NCBI GenBank assembly: GCA_007126095.1
Contig: SLBZ01000058.1
Coordinates: 25,746-89,745, forward strand
Source: Aquisalimonas sp.
GTDB taxonomy: Bacteria; Pseudomonadota; Gammaproteobacteria; Nitrococcales; Aquisalimonadaceae
Length of the DNA stretch: 64,000 bases
Direction of reading: 5' to 3'
Shown here piece after piece: positions 1-8,338 of the stretch. The notes beneath the pieces were generated by a model. It was not told where the DNA came from. It saw nothing but the letters and a program-made list of their open reading frames with translations, and ran no database searches. Position 1 is the first letter of the stretch. Each line of letters begins with the position of its first letter. A program made the translations under genes and the position numbers.

Positions 1-224
1 AGACCGAGTTCGGGCTGGCGTCCTACCTGTTCACGGCGGACGACGCCCGGGCGCAGCGCGTCATCGCCGGCCTGGAATTCGCCCACGTAGGCCATAACAC
101 CGGCACCGGCCCGGCGCCGGAAGCGCCGTTCGGCGGCATGAAACAGTCTGGCTACGGCCGCGAGGGCGGTCTGGAAGGGCTGTTCGAGTTCATCGAGCCG
201 CAGACGGTCCCGCGCGGCGCGTAA
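1..224 (+). CDS. gabD: NAD(P)-dependent succinate-semialdehyde dehydrogenase, C-terminal end (5' partial)
   Basis: The reading frame is open from base 3 and ends at TAA 222-224, giving the last 73 residues of an aldehyde dehydrogenase. The stretch APFGGMKQSGYGREGG is the family's C-terminal signature, close to the oligomerisation and substrate-anchor loop. The version seen here, with VGHNTGTGP before it, resembles succinate-semialdehyde dehydrogenases, which oxidise succinic semialdehyde to succinate. A GABA-type aminotransferase lies 1.9 kb away on the other strand, so a role in GABA degradation is sensible, but the catalytic Cys and Glu lie outside the window. Another ALDH substrate is possible. 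Confidence 0.65.
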   Translation, partial: TEFGLASYLFTADDARAQRVIAGLEFAHVGHNTGTGPAPEAPFGGMKQSGYGREGGLEGLFEFIEPQTVPRGA

Positions 225-232
225 TCGGCAAC

Positions 233-263
233 CCCGGCGGCGCCCTGCCCGGGCGCCGCCGGG
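233..263. terminator. Strong GC hairpin between convergent genes
   Basis: A perfect 13-bp inverted repeat (CCCGGCGGCGCCC at 233-245, its complement at 251-263) encloses a 5-nt loop. It sits 8 nt after the aldehyde dehydrogenase stop and 42 nt beyond the end of the convergent transporter gene. There is no clean T-run, so it is probably a bidirectional or Rho-assisted stop rather than a textbook intrinsic terminator. Confidence 0.6.
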
Positions 264-305
264 CGTCAGTTTGCGGTCGCACCATCGTGCGTGGCCGCCC
301 CCCAG

Positions 306-1238
306 TCACTCCAGTATCAGGTGCAGCACCACGGAGACCGTGGCCACGGCAATGACCGTGGAGACGAGGATCGCGGTGGACGCACCGGCCACGTTCACCT
401 GGTAGCGCTGGGCGAGGACGTAGACGTTCGCCGCCACGGGCAGCGAGGCCATGATCACCAGCGCGGCCTGCCATGTGGGCGGCAGGCCGAACAATACCGT
501 CGCACCCCACACCAGCGCCGGATGGACCACCAGCTTGAGGAAGACGATGACGCCGGTGGCACCCACCTGCTCGCCCAGGGGCTGACGCGCCAGGGTGGCG
601 CCCAGGGCGAACAGTGCCGCCGGTCCGGCAGCCGCGCCCAGCAACTCCAGGTAGGAGAACACCGGCCCCGGGATGGACACGGCGAAGGCACTCAGCAGCG
701 TCCCGAACACCGAGGCGACGATGAGCGGGTTGCGGACCACGCCCTGAACCGCCGTGCGCACGGCCCGCATGAGGCTGCCACTGCCGCCCTTGTCCACCTC
801 GATGATGGCCGTGGCAATGCCGATCATGATCGCGGTGTCCACCACGATCACCACCGCGGCCGCCGGCGTCGCCTCGTTGCCGAGCGCCGCGATCACCAGC
901 GGCAGGCCGACGAAGCCCACGTTGGCAAAACTGGCTGCCAGCGCCTGCACCGCGCGCCGCCCGGCGCCACCGCCGAACAGGGCGCGCATGAGCCAGTACG
1001 TCAGGACGAACAATGCCACCCCGGGCAACAGCCACGCCAGAAACAGCGCTGGGTCACCGAGATCCTCCACCGGCGCCTCGGCGATGCTGCTGATCAACAG
1101 CGCCGGCAGGGCGAAGAAGAAAACGAACTTGTTGAGCCCGGTGATGGTTTCACCGGGCATCAGCGGGGTGCGCCCCGCGATCATCCCGGTGAAGATCAGG
1201 GCGAAGAACGGCAGTGCGATGGTGAGAATGACGTCCAC
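306..1238 (-). CDS. AEC (auxin efflux carrier) family transporter
   Basis: A 310-residue hydrophobic protein with about ten membrane segments. It begins LTIALPFFALIFTGMIAGR, typical of the AEC/MdcF-like permease family, which exports or imports small organic acids in the inner membrane. The start is GTG at 1238; this places the first membrane helix exactly where the family has it. The gene is convergent with the aldehyde dehydrogenase. The substrate cannot be read from the sequence; neighbouring catabolic enzymes make a carboxylic acid plausible. Confidence 0.85.
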   Translation of the reverse strand: MDVILTIALPFFALIFTGMIAGRTPLMPGETITGLNKFVFFFALPALLISSIAEAPVEDLGDPALFLAWLLPGVALFVLTYWLMRALFGGGAGRRAVQALAASFANVGFVGLPLVIAALGNEATPAAAVVIVVDTAIMIGIATAIIEVDKGGSGSLMRAVRTAVQGVVRNPLIVASVFGTLLSAFAVSIPGPVFSYLELLGAAAGPAALFALGATLARQPLGEQVGATGVIVFLKLVVHPALVWGATVLFGLPPTWQAALVIMASLPVAANVYVLAQRYQVNVAGASTAILVSTVIAVATVSVVLHLILE

Positions 1239-1296
1239 GGTGGAGACGTGCTCCGATCAGGCGACGGCCAAGCCGGCCAGCGGCGGGCGTGGGAGG

Positions 1297-1965
1297 TTAC
1301 CGGCCCACGGCCGCCTTCGGCGCGTCATCCTGCTCGTCGGCGACATCGCCGTTGCGGTAGTGCACCAGCTTCCAGTAGCCGAAGAGGTTCGCCTTGCGCA
1401 CGGACAGGCGCTCGAAGCCCTCGTGCTGCGGCAGGGTGTCCAGATCCATGTCGGGGCGGAAACCGACCAGCTTGGACAGGGGTCGCAGCCCTTTCTCCAG
1501 GCCACGCAGCACGGGGTTGCGTGACGCGAAGTGATTGACGATGAGAATGTCGCCGCCAGGCTTGCAGACCCGCCGCATTTCGCTGACCAGGCGGTCCGGA
1601 TTCGGCACCACCGAGGCAACATACATGGCAACGACGCTGTCGAAGCTGTCGTCCGGGAAATCCAGTTCCTCAGCGTCCATGACCAGCAGGTCTTCCACCT
1701 GGCCCTCCGGGCACTCCTCCCGGGCGCGGACTTCCGCCTTCGCCAGCATCTCCGGCGAGATATCGATACCGACGATGCGCGTGCTCGGGTGATAGTCCGG
1801 CAGGGAAATCCCGGTACCCACGCCCACTTCCAGCACCCGCTGGCCCGGCTTCTCGTTCAGCGTCTCGATGGCGAAACGCCGCCCCTGCGCAAAGACCGGG
1901 CCGAAGACACGATCGTAGTGGTTGGCGTAACGGCGATACGCGTTGCGAATCGAAGCAAGATCCAT
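1297..1965 (-). CDS. pmtA: Phosphatidylethanolamine N-methyltransferase, Rhodobacter PmtA type
   Basis: A 222-residue class I SAM-dependent methyltransferase. The SAM-binding loop LEVGVGTG is at residues 45-52, followed by the acidic GIDIS strand near residue 66. The N-terminus (NAYRRYANHYDRVFGPVF) and the GLEKGLRPLSKLVGFRPDMD region match the Rhodobacter-type enzyme. That enzyme methylates phosphatidylethanolamine three times to phosphatidylcholine at the membrane surface. Phosphatidylcholine is known in Ectothiorhodospiraceae, which fits the suspected host. A quinone-biosynthesis type methyltransferase is a less likely alternative. Confidence 0.75.
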   Translation of the reverse strand: MDLASIRNAYRRYANHYDRVFGPVFAQGRRFAIETLNEKPGQRVLEVGVGTGISLPDYHPSTRIVGIDISPEMLAKAEVRAREECPEGQVEDLLVMDAEELDFPDDSFDSVVAMYVASVVPNPDRLVSEMRRVCKPGGDILIVNHFASRNPVLRGLEKGLRPLSKLVGFRPDMDLDTLPQHEGFERLSVRKANLFGYWKLVHYRNGDVADEQDDAPKAAVGR

Positions 1966-2053
1966 GGGTCTCCGGTTCTCCTCGGTTTGCCTGGCAAACC
2001 CGTTCCATTCAGTTGCGACGGGCGGCGACGGGCCGACCCGGGATACGGCGGGC

Positions 2054-2070
2054 CGGGGCAGCTCGCCCCG
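2054..2070. terminator. Short GC stem-loop downstream of the aminotransferase
   Basis: CGGGGC (2054-2059) pairs with GCCCCG (2065-2070) across a 5-nt loop. It starts 21 nt past the end of the leftward aminotransferase gene and lies in the leader of pmtA. With no T-run it is only a weak terminator candidate. Confidence 0.3.
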
Positions 2071-2090
2071 CCCCCACCGACTGGGGGATG

Positions 2091-3356
2091 CTACGCCGAT
2101 GCCTTCAGCGCGTCAGCAAAGATGTTCACACCTTCGTCGATCTGATCACCGCTGACGATCAACGGCGGCAGCCAGCGAATGATCTGGCCGCCATAGGCAC
2201 CGCAGCGAATCATCACCAGGCCGCGCTTCTCCGCTTCCTGGAGAATCCGCGCCGCACGCTCGCCGTCGGGGTTGCCGTCGGCATCGGCGATTTCCGTGCC
2301 GATCATCAGGCCCTTGCCACGCACGTCGACGATAGCCGGATTGTCGGCCTGAATCTCGTCCAGATGTTTGCGCAGCCGTTGCCCCTGCACGGCGGCATTC
2401 TCCACCAGATTCTCTTCAGCGTAGACTTCCAGAGTCGCCAGCGCCGCGGCACAGGCGACGGCGTTGCCGCCATAGGTGCCGCCCTGGGATCCGGGCCAGC
2501 CCTTTTCCATGATATCCGGCCGCGCCACCATGGCCGACAGCGGAAACCCGCTGGCAAGCCCCTTGGCGCTGATCACCACGTCCGGCACCACGTCGAAGTG
2601 CTGGTGCCCCCAGAACAGGCCGCTGCGACCGTATCCCGCCTGCACCTCGTCCATCATCAGCAGGATGCCGTGACGATCGCAGATCTCGCGCAGACCCTTC
2701 ATGAATTCGGTGTTCGCCGGCACGTAGCCCGCCTCGCCCTGGATGGGCTCGATCAGCATCGCGGCGGTCTCCGCCGGCGCCGACTGGGTATGCAGGATGT
2801 TGTCGAGCTCGCGCAGGCAGTGCTCGGTGGCGGTCTTCTCGTCCATCCGCAGCCGGAAAGCATTGGGGAACGGCGCAACCACCACGCCACCCATGATGGG
2901 CTGAACCCCCGCACGCAGCCCCACGCTGGACGTGGTGGTGGACAGCGACCCCATGGTGCGGCCGTGAAAACAGCCCTGGAAGGTGATGATGTTCGGCCGC
3001 CCGGTGGCCTGCCGTGCGAGGCGGATGGAGGCCTCCACCGCTTCGGTGCCGGCGTTGGAGAAGAAGACCGACGTGAGTCCCTCGGGCATGCGCTCACCGA
3101 GCTTCTCCGCCATTTCCAGCAGGGGCGGGTGCTTCATGATGGCGTACTGGCCGTGCACCAGCGTGGCCACCTGTTTCTGCGCCGCAGCCACCACCTTCGG
3201 ATGACAGTGGCCGGTGCCCGTCACGCCGATGCCGGAGGTGAAGTCCATGTAGCGCTGGCCGGACTCATCGTAGATATACATGCCTTCGGCACGGGCTGCG
3301 TTGATGCCGGAAGACTGTTTCATGAGGGGCGACAGCTGACCAGCGGCATTAGCCAT
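2091..3356 (-). CDS. gabT: Class III PLP aminotransferase, 4-aminobutyrate type
   Basis: A 421-residue fold-type I, class III aminotransferase. The Schiff-base lysine is K265 in VISAKGLASG, and the PLP-contact DEVQ is at 237-240. The family transfers the omega-amino group of GABA (or a similar diamine or omega-amino acid) to 2-oxoglutarate, giving succinic semialdehyde. The start is supported by a near-perfect Shine-Dalgarno (AAGGAGGT) 6 nt before the ATG. The dehydrogenase at the left edge could take its product. Related enzymes act on ornithine, lysine or beta-alanine, so the exact substrate is inferred. Confidence 0.75.
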   Translation of the reverse strand: MANAAGQLSPLMKQSSGINAARAEGMYIYDESGQRYMDFTSGIGVTGTGHCHPKVVAAAQKQVATLVHGQYAIMKHPPLLEMAEKLGERMPEGLTSVFFSNAGTEAVEASIRLARQATGRPNIITFQGCFHGRTMGSLSTTTSSVGLRAGVQPIMGGVVVAPFPNAFRLRMDEKTATEHCLRELDNILHTQSAPAETAAMLIEPIQGEAGYVPANTEFMKGLREICDRHGILLMMDEVQAGYGRSGLFWGHQHFDVVPDVVISAKGLASGFPLSAMVARPDIMEKGWPGSQGGTYGGNAVACAAALATLEVYAEENLVENAAVQGQRLRKHLDEIQADNPAIVDVRGKGLMIGTEIADADGNPDGERAARILQEAEKRGLVMIRCGAYGGQIIRWLPPLIVSGDQIDEGVNIFADALKASA

Positions 3357-3470
3357 GGTGAACCTCCTTGAATCGGAGAGAAAAATGAGTCAGTGAGTGT
3401 ACACCCCGGTTTCGCGGGGCTTCAAACCGGCCCATGTGCGCGCAGACCGCCGTGTGCGGCGCGCTGACGA

Positions 3471-4646
3471 TTACGACAGTGCAGCCAGCACGGCATCGCC
3501 AATGGCGGTTGTCTCGCGCTGTATGGTGCCGTGCACCCGGAGGTCGGCCTCCACCGCCTCCCGGAGCCGCTTTGCGGCGCGCGCCGCGCGGCTGTCCTCT
3601 TCGCCCATCCAGGCGAGCATCATGGCCGCCGTGAGCAGCATGGCCTGCGGCCCCGCCAGGTTCCTGCCGGCAATATCCGGCGCACTGCCATGGGTCGGCT
3701 CGAACATGGGCGGCTGCCGGCGGTCGGCAGGGTTGAGGTTGCATGACGGCGCCACGCCCATGCCGCCGCTCAGCACCGCGGCCAGGTCGGTGAGAATGTC
3801 GCCCTGCAGGTTGCTCGCCACCACCACGTCGAAGTTCCACGGGCTCATGACGAACTTCATGCAGGCCGCATCCACCAGTTCGTGGTGAGTCGCAATGGCC
3901 GGATACTCCGCCGCCACCTGCTCGAACACCTCGGTATACATCTCGCCCCAGTAGCGCAGGGCGTTGCGTTTGGTGATCAGGCAGACCTGCGCCCGGGCGA
4001 TGCCACCACCCGGCAGCGGGAACTGGCGGTTGCGCCGGGCCCCCGCCTCGCGCTCCGCAGCGCGGGCAACGGCGCGCTCGAAGGCGTGGCGGAAGATCCG
4101 TTCGGCGCCGGCGCGCGTGAACACTTCCATTTGCGTGGCTACTTCCCGCGGGGTGCCGGGTGCCAGGCGTCCGCCCTGCCCCACGTACTCGCCTTCGCTG
4201 TTCTCGCGGATCACCATCATGTCGAGATCCCGGGCCCGCTCATCGGCGAGGTACTGCGGCGCCCCCTCCAGCAGCATCGCCGGACGCTCGCACGCCCACT
4301 GATCGAAGCCCTTGCGGATATCCAGCAACGGGCCCAGGGAGACGGCGTCGGGCAGCAGGTAGCGATCCGGGTCGCTGGTGGGGCCGGGATCGCCCAGCGC
4401 GCCCAGGAGAATGGCGTCGTACTGCCCCAGGGTCGCTTTCCAGTCCTCGGGCATGGTGCGGCCGTGCTCGCGATGCCACTGGTGCGACGGCCAGGGGAAT
4501 TCGGCCAGCTCCATGGAGGGGCCGCCCTGCTCCGCCAGGGCCCGGAGGGCGCGCAACGTCACGGCCATGACTTCGGGCCCGATACCATCGCCCGGCAGCA
4601 CGGCGATCTTCCACTGCTTCCGGCGACCGCCATCACGGTTCCACAT
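3471..4646 (-). CDS. Isopropylmalate/tartrate dehydrogenase family oxidative decarboxylase
   Basis: A 391-residue beta-decarboxylating dehydrogenase. It opens with KIAVLPGDGIGPEVM (nucleotide-fold start), has the IRENSEGEYVGQGGR substrate loop, the NLQGDILTDLAA metal-binding aspartates and the FEPTHGSAPDIAG cofactor motif. The RENSEGEY loop is the kind seen in tartrate dehydrogenase/D-malate decarboxylase rather than in LeuB, so a tartrate or D-malate substrate is likelier than isopropylmalate. The ATG at 4646 is preceded by AGGGGGAAG; a longer in-frame extension to 4745 would run into the divergent promoter and is not supported. No leucine genes are nearby. Confidence 0.75.
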   Translation of the reverse strand: MWNRDGGRRKQWKIAVLPGDGIGPEVMAVTLRALRALAEQGGPSMELAEFPWPSHQWHREHGRTMPEDWKATLGQYDAILLGALGDPGPTSDPDRYLLPDAVSLGPLLDIRKGFDQWACERPAMLLEGAPQYLADERARDLDMMVIRENSEGEYVGQGGRLAPGTPREVATQMEVFTRAGAERIFRHAFERAVARAAEREAGARRNRQFPLPGGGIARAQVCLITKRNALRYWGEMYTEVFEQVAAEYPAIATHHELVDAACMKFVMSPWNFDVVVASNLQGDILTDLAAVLSGGMGVAPSCNLNPADRRQPPMFEPTHGSAPDIAGRNLAGPQAMLLTAAMMLAWMGEEDSRAARAAKRLREAVEADLRVHGTIQRETTAIGDAVLAALS

Positions 4647-4759
4647 CGCGCTTCTTCCCCCTGGTGACCGGCGGCTGTGACCGCCTGCATGGAAATCGAC
4701 TCTTCGATTCATTACGGTCACCGACCACTTTCCAAAATGCAACAACGAAGGAGCGGTTC

Positions 4760-5812
4760 ATGGGCAGGACCTGGGTGCTCTACGGGGCCACCGGTTACAC
4801 CGGACGGCTGATTGCCGCGGCGGCGCGGGACGCGGGGCTCACGCCGATACTCGCCGGGCGTAACGCGGCGGCGCTGGAATCAATGGCCGACGAACTCGGA
4901 CTGGACTGGCGGGCGTTCACGCTGGACGACCCGGCGGCGCTCGACGAGGGGCTTCGCGACATCGACCTGGTGCTGCTGGCCGCCGGCCCCTTCTCGGCCA
5001 CCAGTGCACCCATGCTGGACGCCTGCCTGCGCAACGGCGCGCACTACCTGGACATTACCGGCGAGGTGGATGTCTTCGAACACGCCCACGGGCGCGATGC
5101 CGACGCCCGCGAGGCGGGCATCGTCGTCTGCCCCGGCGTCGGTTTCGATGTCATCCCGACGGACTGCATTGCCGCCACCCTCAAGGCGGCGCTGCCGGGA
5201 GCCACCCACCTGCGGCTCGGCTTCGACTCCCGCTCCGGCCCAAGCCCGGGCACCGCCCGCACCGCCATGGAAGGGCTTGCCGGCGGCGGACGTGCGCGCA
5301 TCGACGGTGTCATCCGTCAGGTGCCGCTGGGCTGGAAGACCCTCAACATCGACTTCGGCGACGGGCCGAAAACCGCGGTCACCATTCCCTGGGGCGACAT
5401 CGCCACCGCCTACTACACCACCGGCATCCCCAATATCGAGACCTATATCCCCATGGCGCCCCGCACGGCACGCCGCCTGGCACGGGCAAACTGGATCCGG
5501 CCACTGCTCGGCACCCGACCGGTGCAGCGCTTCCTGCGGAAGCGTGCCGGACGGATTCAGGGGCCGGATGCGGAGCGCCGGGCGAAGACGCCCACCTATG
5601 TCTGGGGCGAGGTGGTGGACGAGCGGGGTGACATCCGCACGGCGCGGGTGCGCACCGCAAACGGCTACGACGTCACCACCCACGGAGCGCTGGCGGTGGT
5701 GCGGCATCTGCTGGATACGGAGGTGGCGCCCGGCGCGACGACACCGTCCCGGCTCATGGGTCCTGATTTCGTGACGCAGCTGCCGGGAAGCACCAGTATC
5801 GATCTGGACTGA
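4760..5812 (+). CDS. Saccharopine dehydrogenase-like NAD(P)-binding protein (trans-acting enoyl reductase type)
   Basis: A 350-residue protein starting VLYGATGYTGRLIA, a Rossmann dinucleotide-binding loop, followed by LAGRNAAALE. It has the CPGVGFDVIPTDC segment typical of the saccharopine-dehydrogenase-like/trans-acting enoyl reductase group. Members are uncharacterised oxidoreductases, some working on lipids; lysine metabolism is not implied. The ATG at 4760 follows AAGGAG at 4748-4753. It is divergent from the dehydrogenase gene, with 113 bp between the starts. Confidence 0.75.
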   Translation: MGRTWVLYGATGYTGRLIAAAARDAGLTPILAGRNAAALESMADELGLDWRAFTLDDPAALDEGLRDIDLVLLAAGPFSATSAPMLDACLRNGAHYLDITGEVDVFEHAHGRDADAREAGIVVCPGVGFDVIPTDCIAATLKAALPGATHLRLGFDSRSGPSPGTARTAMEGLAGGGRARIDGVIRQVPLGWKTLNIDFGDGPKTAVTIPWGDIATAYYTTGIPNIETYIPMAPRTARRLARANWIRPLLGTRPVQRFLRKRAGRIQGPDAERRAKTPTYVWGEVVDERGDIRTARVRTANGYDVTTHGALAVVRHLLDTEVAPGATTPSRLMGPDFVTQLPGSTSIDLD

Positions 5813-5818
5813 CCCGTC

Positions 5819-5848
5819 GGGACACGGTGGCACACGGACTGGTATAAT
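5819..5848 (+). promoter_or_regulatory. Candidate sigma-70 promoter of sufT
   Basis: A perfect -10 box TATAAT lies at 5843-5848 with a weak -35 (GGGACA, 5819-5824) 18 nt before it. It is 66 nt upstream of the sufT start and just after the preceding stop, so sufT probably has its own transcript. Confidence 0.5.
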
Positions 5849-5914
5849 CCGGACCCGCTGAGTACGGATTCGGAACGCCAACTAGCACCACTGCCGGCCG
5901 CCGGAGGATTACGC

Positions 5915-6466
5915 ATGTACAGCCCCAACGGTGAACCCGTTATCTTCAATCGCGACTGTGACGCGGTGGTCATCCCGGCCGGGGAGTCGGGCACCATCCC
6001 GGAAGGTGTCGAGGGCGTGATCACCCAGGCGCTGGGCGGCAGCTACACCGTGTACATCCAGGGCAACCTGTTCCGCATCGCGGGTGTGGACGCCGACGCC
6101 ATCGGCAAGGAGCCCACGCCGCTGCCGGAGCTGCCGGAAAACGCGTCCGACAAGGACGTGGAGGATCTGGTCTGGGATCAGATGCACACCTGCTTCGACC
6201 CGGAGATCCCCATCGACATCGTGGAACTGGGCCTGGTGTACTACTGCAATATCGAGCGGCTGGACGAGGACCGCCGCAAGGTGGACATCCAGATGACGCT
6301 GACCGCGCCGGGCTGCGGCATGGGCGACATCATCGCCAGCGACGTCAAGCACAAGGTGGAGCTCGTCCCCACCGTGGAAGTCTGCAATGTGGAGCTGGTC
6401 TTCGACCCACCCTGGTCGGCGGACATGATGACCGATGCTGCCAAGCTGCAGACGGGGATGCTCTGA
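5915..6466 (+). CDS. sufT: Fe-S cluster assembly/maturation factor SufT
   Basis: A 183-residue protein with an N-terminal extension of about 85 residues and a C-terminal MIP18/DUF59 domain. The domain carries CFDPEIPIDIVELGLVY and LTAPGCGMGDII, the family's conserved strands and Cys-containing loop. SufT helps mature Fe-S proteins, especially under high Fe-S demand. GGAGG 8 nt before the ATG supports the start. It normally accompanies the suf operon, but no other suf gene is visible here, so it stands alone. Confidence 0.9.
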   Translation: MYSPNGEPVIFNRDCDAVVIPAGESGTIPEGVEGVITQALGGSYTVYIQGNLFRIAGVDADAIGKEPTPLPELPENASDKDVEDLVWDQMHTCFDPEIPIDIVELGLVYYCNIERLDEDRRKVDIQMTLTAPGCGMGDIIASDVKHKVELVPTVEVCNVELVFDPPWSADMMTDAAKLQTGML

Positions 6467-6487
6467 CGGCACCCCCGGAGGGTTCCG

Positions 6488-7072
6488 TCAATCGCCCGGC
6501 AGGGGCAGCCTCGGGGCATTGCGGAACAGCGCCATGCCCTCTTCCATCATCTCTTCCATGACCGACATGTACGACGGCCCCAGCAGTTCCATTCGACCGG
6601 CGGTCTCGCCGTACTCTGCGGACAGCGTCATGTCGAATTTGCGGGCGATGCGGTGCATGCGGCGGTTGCCCGGCTCGGAGACGATGTAGACACGCGCCAC
6701 GGCGCGGTTGCGGGCATGCATCACCAGCCGCCGGAACAGCGCAGTACCCAGGCCGCGGTTCTGCCAGCCCGACTCCACACTGAATGCCAGCTCCGCCCGC
6801 CGTGGGCCGTCGTTGCCCAGCATAGCGAACTCGCCCACGGCGCGCAGTTCACCGTCCACAAAGGCCCCGAACAGGGTTAGCGAGAACGGGTCCACACGCT
6901 CGCAATAGCCGCGGATGAATTCGTCGCTCACCACACCTGCGAAGCGGTCGCGCCGGTCTTCCGGCCCCAGCCGCAGAAGGTGTTCGCACCACTCTTTGCG
7001 TTCACTCGCCCACAGACGCCGGACAACCGGCTCGGAGCCCCAGAATCCCAACATGTTCGCGGGTGTATCCAT
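6488..7072 (-). CDS. GNAT family N-acetyltransferase
   Basis: A 194-residue GNAT protein. The acetyl-CoA pyrophosphate-binding motif is QNRGLGTALF within a strand-helix unit (ELAFSVESGWQ before it), and the later RVYIVSEPGNRRMHRIARKF is the conserved motif B region. This subtype resembles the acetyltransferase domain of Pat-like protein acetylases, but no nucleotide-binding or CoA-ligase-like domain is attached. The ATG at 7072 has TGAGG about 8 nt upstream; a longer frame to 7252 overlaps the regulatory region of the divergent gene and is less likely. It faces sufT tail-to-tail. Confidence 0.8.
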   Translation of the reverse strand: MDTPANMLGFWGSEPVVRRLWASERKEWCEHLLRLGPEDRRDRFAGVVSDEFIRGYCERVDPFSLTLFGAFVDGELRAVGEFAMLGNDGPRRAELAFSVESGWQNRGLGTALFRRLVMHARNRAVARVYIVSEPGNRRMHRIARKFDMTLSAEYGETAGRMELLGPSYMSVMEEMMEEGMALFRNAPRLPLPGD

Positions 7073-7085
7073 GTCTGCCTCAGCT

Positions 7086-7116
7086 AGACTAGTCTGTCCA
7101 TTGATGCGGTGCATCA
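7086..7116. promoter_or_regulatory. Two adjacent palindromes in a divergent intergenic region
   Basis: AGACTAGTCT (7086-7095) is a perfect 10-bp palindrome, and TGATGC-ggt-GCATCA (7102-7116) is a perfect 6-bp-arm inverted repeat. Both lie 14-44 nt upstream of the GNAT start and on the far side of the quinone oxidoreductase gene. They could be operators for either gene. No regulator gene is adjacent. Confidence 0.35.
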
Positions 7117-7272
7117 TACCGCGCACACGGACACCGCGGCAAGTGAACCGGGTCACGTTTCCGACAGCCATTGACGCCACCCCCGATCCTCCCGAGACTG
7201 ACCCACTCACTGGCGCGCCACAGACCGCTGATGATACTTGCGAGAAGGTCACAGAAACCGGAGGAGACCACC

Positions 7273-8271
7273 ATGAAGGCCTGGACCATTACCAAGCCCG
7301 GCAATCCCGACGTTCTGGAGTTGCGTGAGACCCATGCCCCGGAGATGGGCCCCACGGATGTCCGCATTGCCGTCCAGGCCATCGGCCTCAACCGCGCCGA
7401 CATCCTCCAGCGGCAGGGCCTCTACCCCGCCCCGCCCGGCGCCAACCCCGACGTGCCCGGCCTCGAGTACGCAGGGGTTGTCACCGAGGTGGGCAGCAAT
7501 GTCCAGGGCCGCCAGCCCGGCGACCGCGTCATGGGGCTGGTGGGCGGCGGCGCCTATGCCGAACAGGTGGTGGTGAACGAGCGCGAGACCATCGCCGTGC
7601 CCGCATCCCTCAGCATCACGGACGCCGCCGCCGTGCCCGAGGCGTTTCTCACCGCGTACCGCGCCATCTTCCTGGAGGGCGGACTGCAGCCGGGCGGCTG
7701 GTGCTTGATCCGCGCCGCCACATCGGGCATCGGCATCGCCGCCATGCAGCTCACCCGCGCCCTCGGTGCGCGCTCCCTGGGCACCAGCCGGTCCATGGAA
7801 CGGCTCAACAGCGTACGGCACTGGGGGCTGGACGCCGTGCACGCGGAGCAGGACGGCCCGCTGGCGGACGCCGTACGCCAGCATACCGGCACGGGAGTCG
7901 ACGTCATCCTCGATCTGGTCGGCGGCAGCGGCTACCTGAAGGAGAACATGGATTGCCTTCGCCCGGAGGGCACCCAAGTGGTGGTGGGCATCATGGCCGG
8001 CCGAGACGACACCATCGACATGGGTACCCTGCTCTTCAAGCGCCTCACCCTGCGCGCCATGACCATGCGCTCGCTGCCCCTGGAGCGGCGCATCGGCCTG
8101 GCGCAGCTGTTCACGGAGCGCCTGGCGCCGTTCTTCGCCGAGGGGCGCCTCAAGCCCGTGGTGGACACCGTGAAACCGTTCGACCAGGCCCGTGAAGCCC
8201 ACGAGTTGATGGAATCCGGAACCCATACCGGCAAGATCGTGCTTGCCAACGAAGGCGATACCGGCGGCTGA
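7273..8271 (+). CDS. NAD(P)H:quinone oxidoreductase, PIG3/zeta-crystallin-like MDR family
   Basis: A 332-residue zinc-free medium-chain dehydrogenase/reductase. The N-terminal GroES-like part has GLNRADILQRQGLYPAP, typical of the TP53I3/PIG3 branch, and the Rossmann part has RAATSGIGIAAMQ at about 147-159. These enzymes reduce quinones by NADPH with one-electron or two-electron chemistry in the cytosol. GGAGGAG stands 6 nt before the ATG. Its end is 67 bp from gshA, another redox gene, and the two may be cotranscribed. Confidence 0.85.
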   Translation: MKAWTITKPGNPDVLELRETHAPEMGPTDVRIAVQAIGLNRADILQRQGLYPAPPGANPDVPGLEYAGVVTEVGSNVQGRQPGDRVMGLVGGGAYAEQVVVNERETIAVPASLSITDAAAVPEAFLTAYRAIFLEGGLQPGGWCLIRAATSGIGIAAMQLTRALGARSLGTSRSMERLNSVRHWGLDAVHAEQDGPLADAVRQHTGTGVDVILDLVGGSGYLKENMDCLRPEGTQVVVGIMAGRDDTIDMGTLLFKRLTLRAMTMRSLPLERRIGLAQLFTERLAPFFAEGRLKPVVDTVKPFDQAREAHELMESGTHTGKIVLANEGDTGG

Positions 8272-8338
8272 GCATTCCAATTCCTGCACAGTCCATGCAC
8301 AATCCCGGTTCGCGCACCAGCTGGGGGCATCGCGACCA

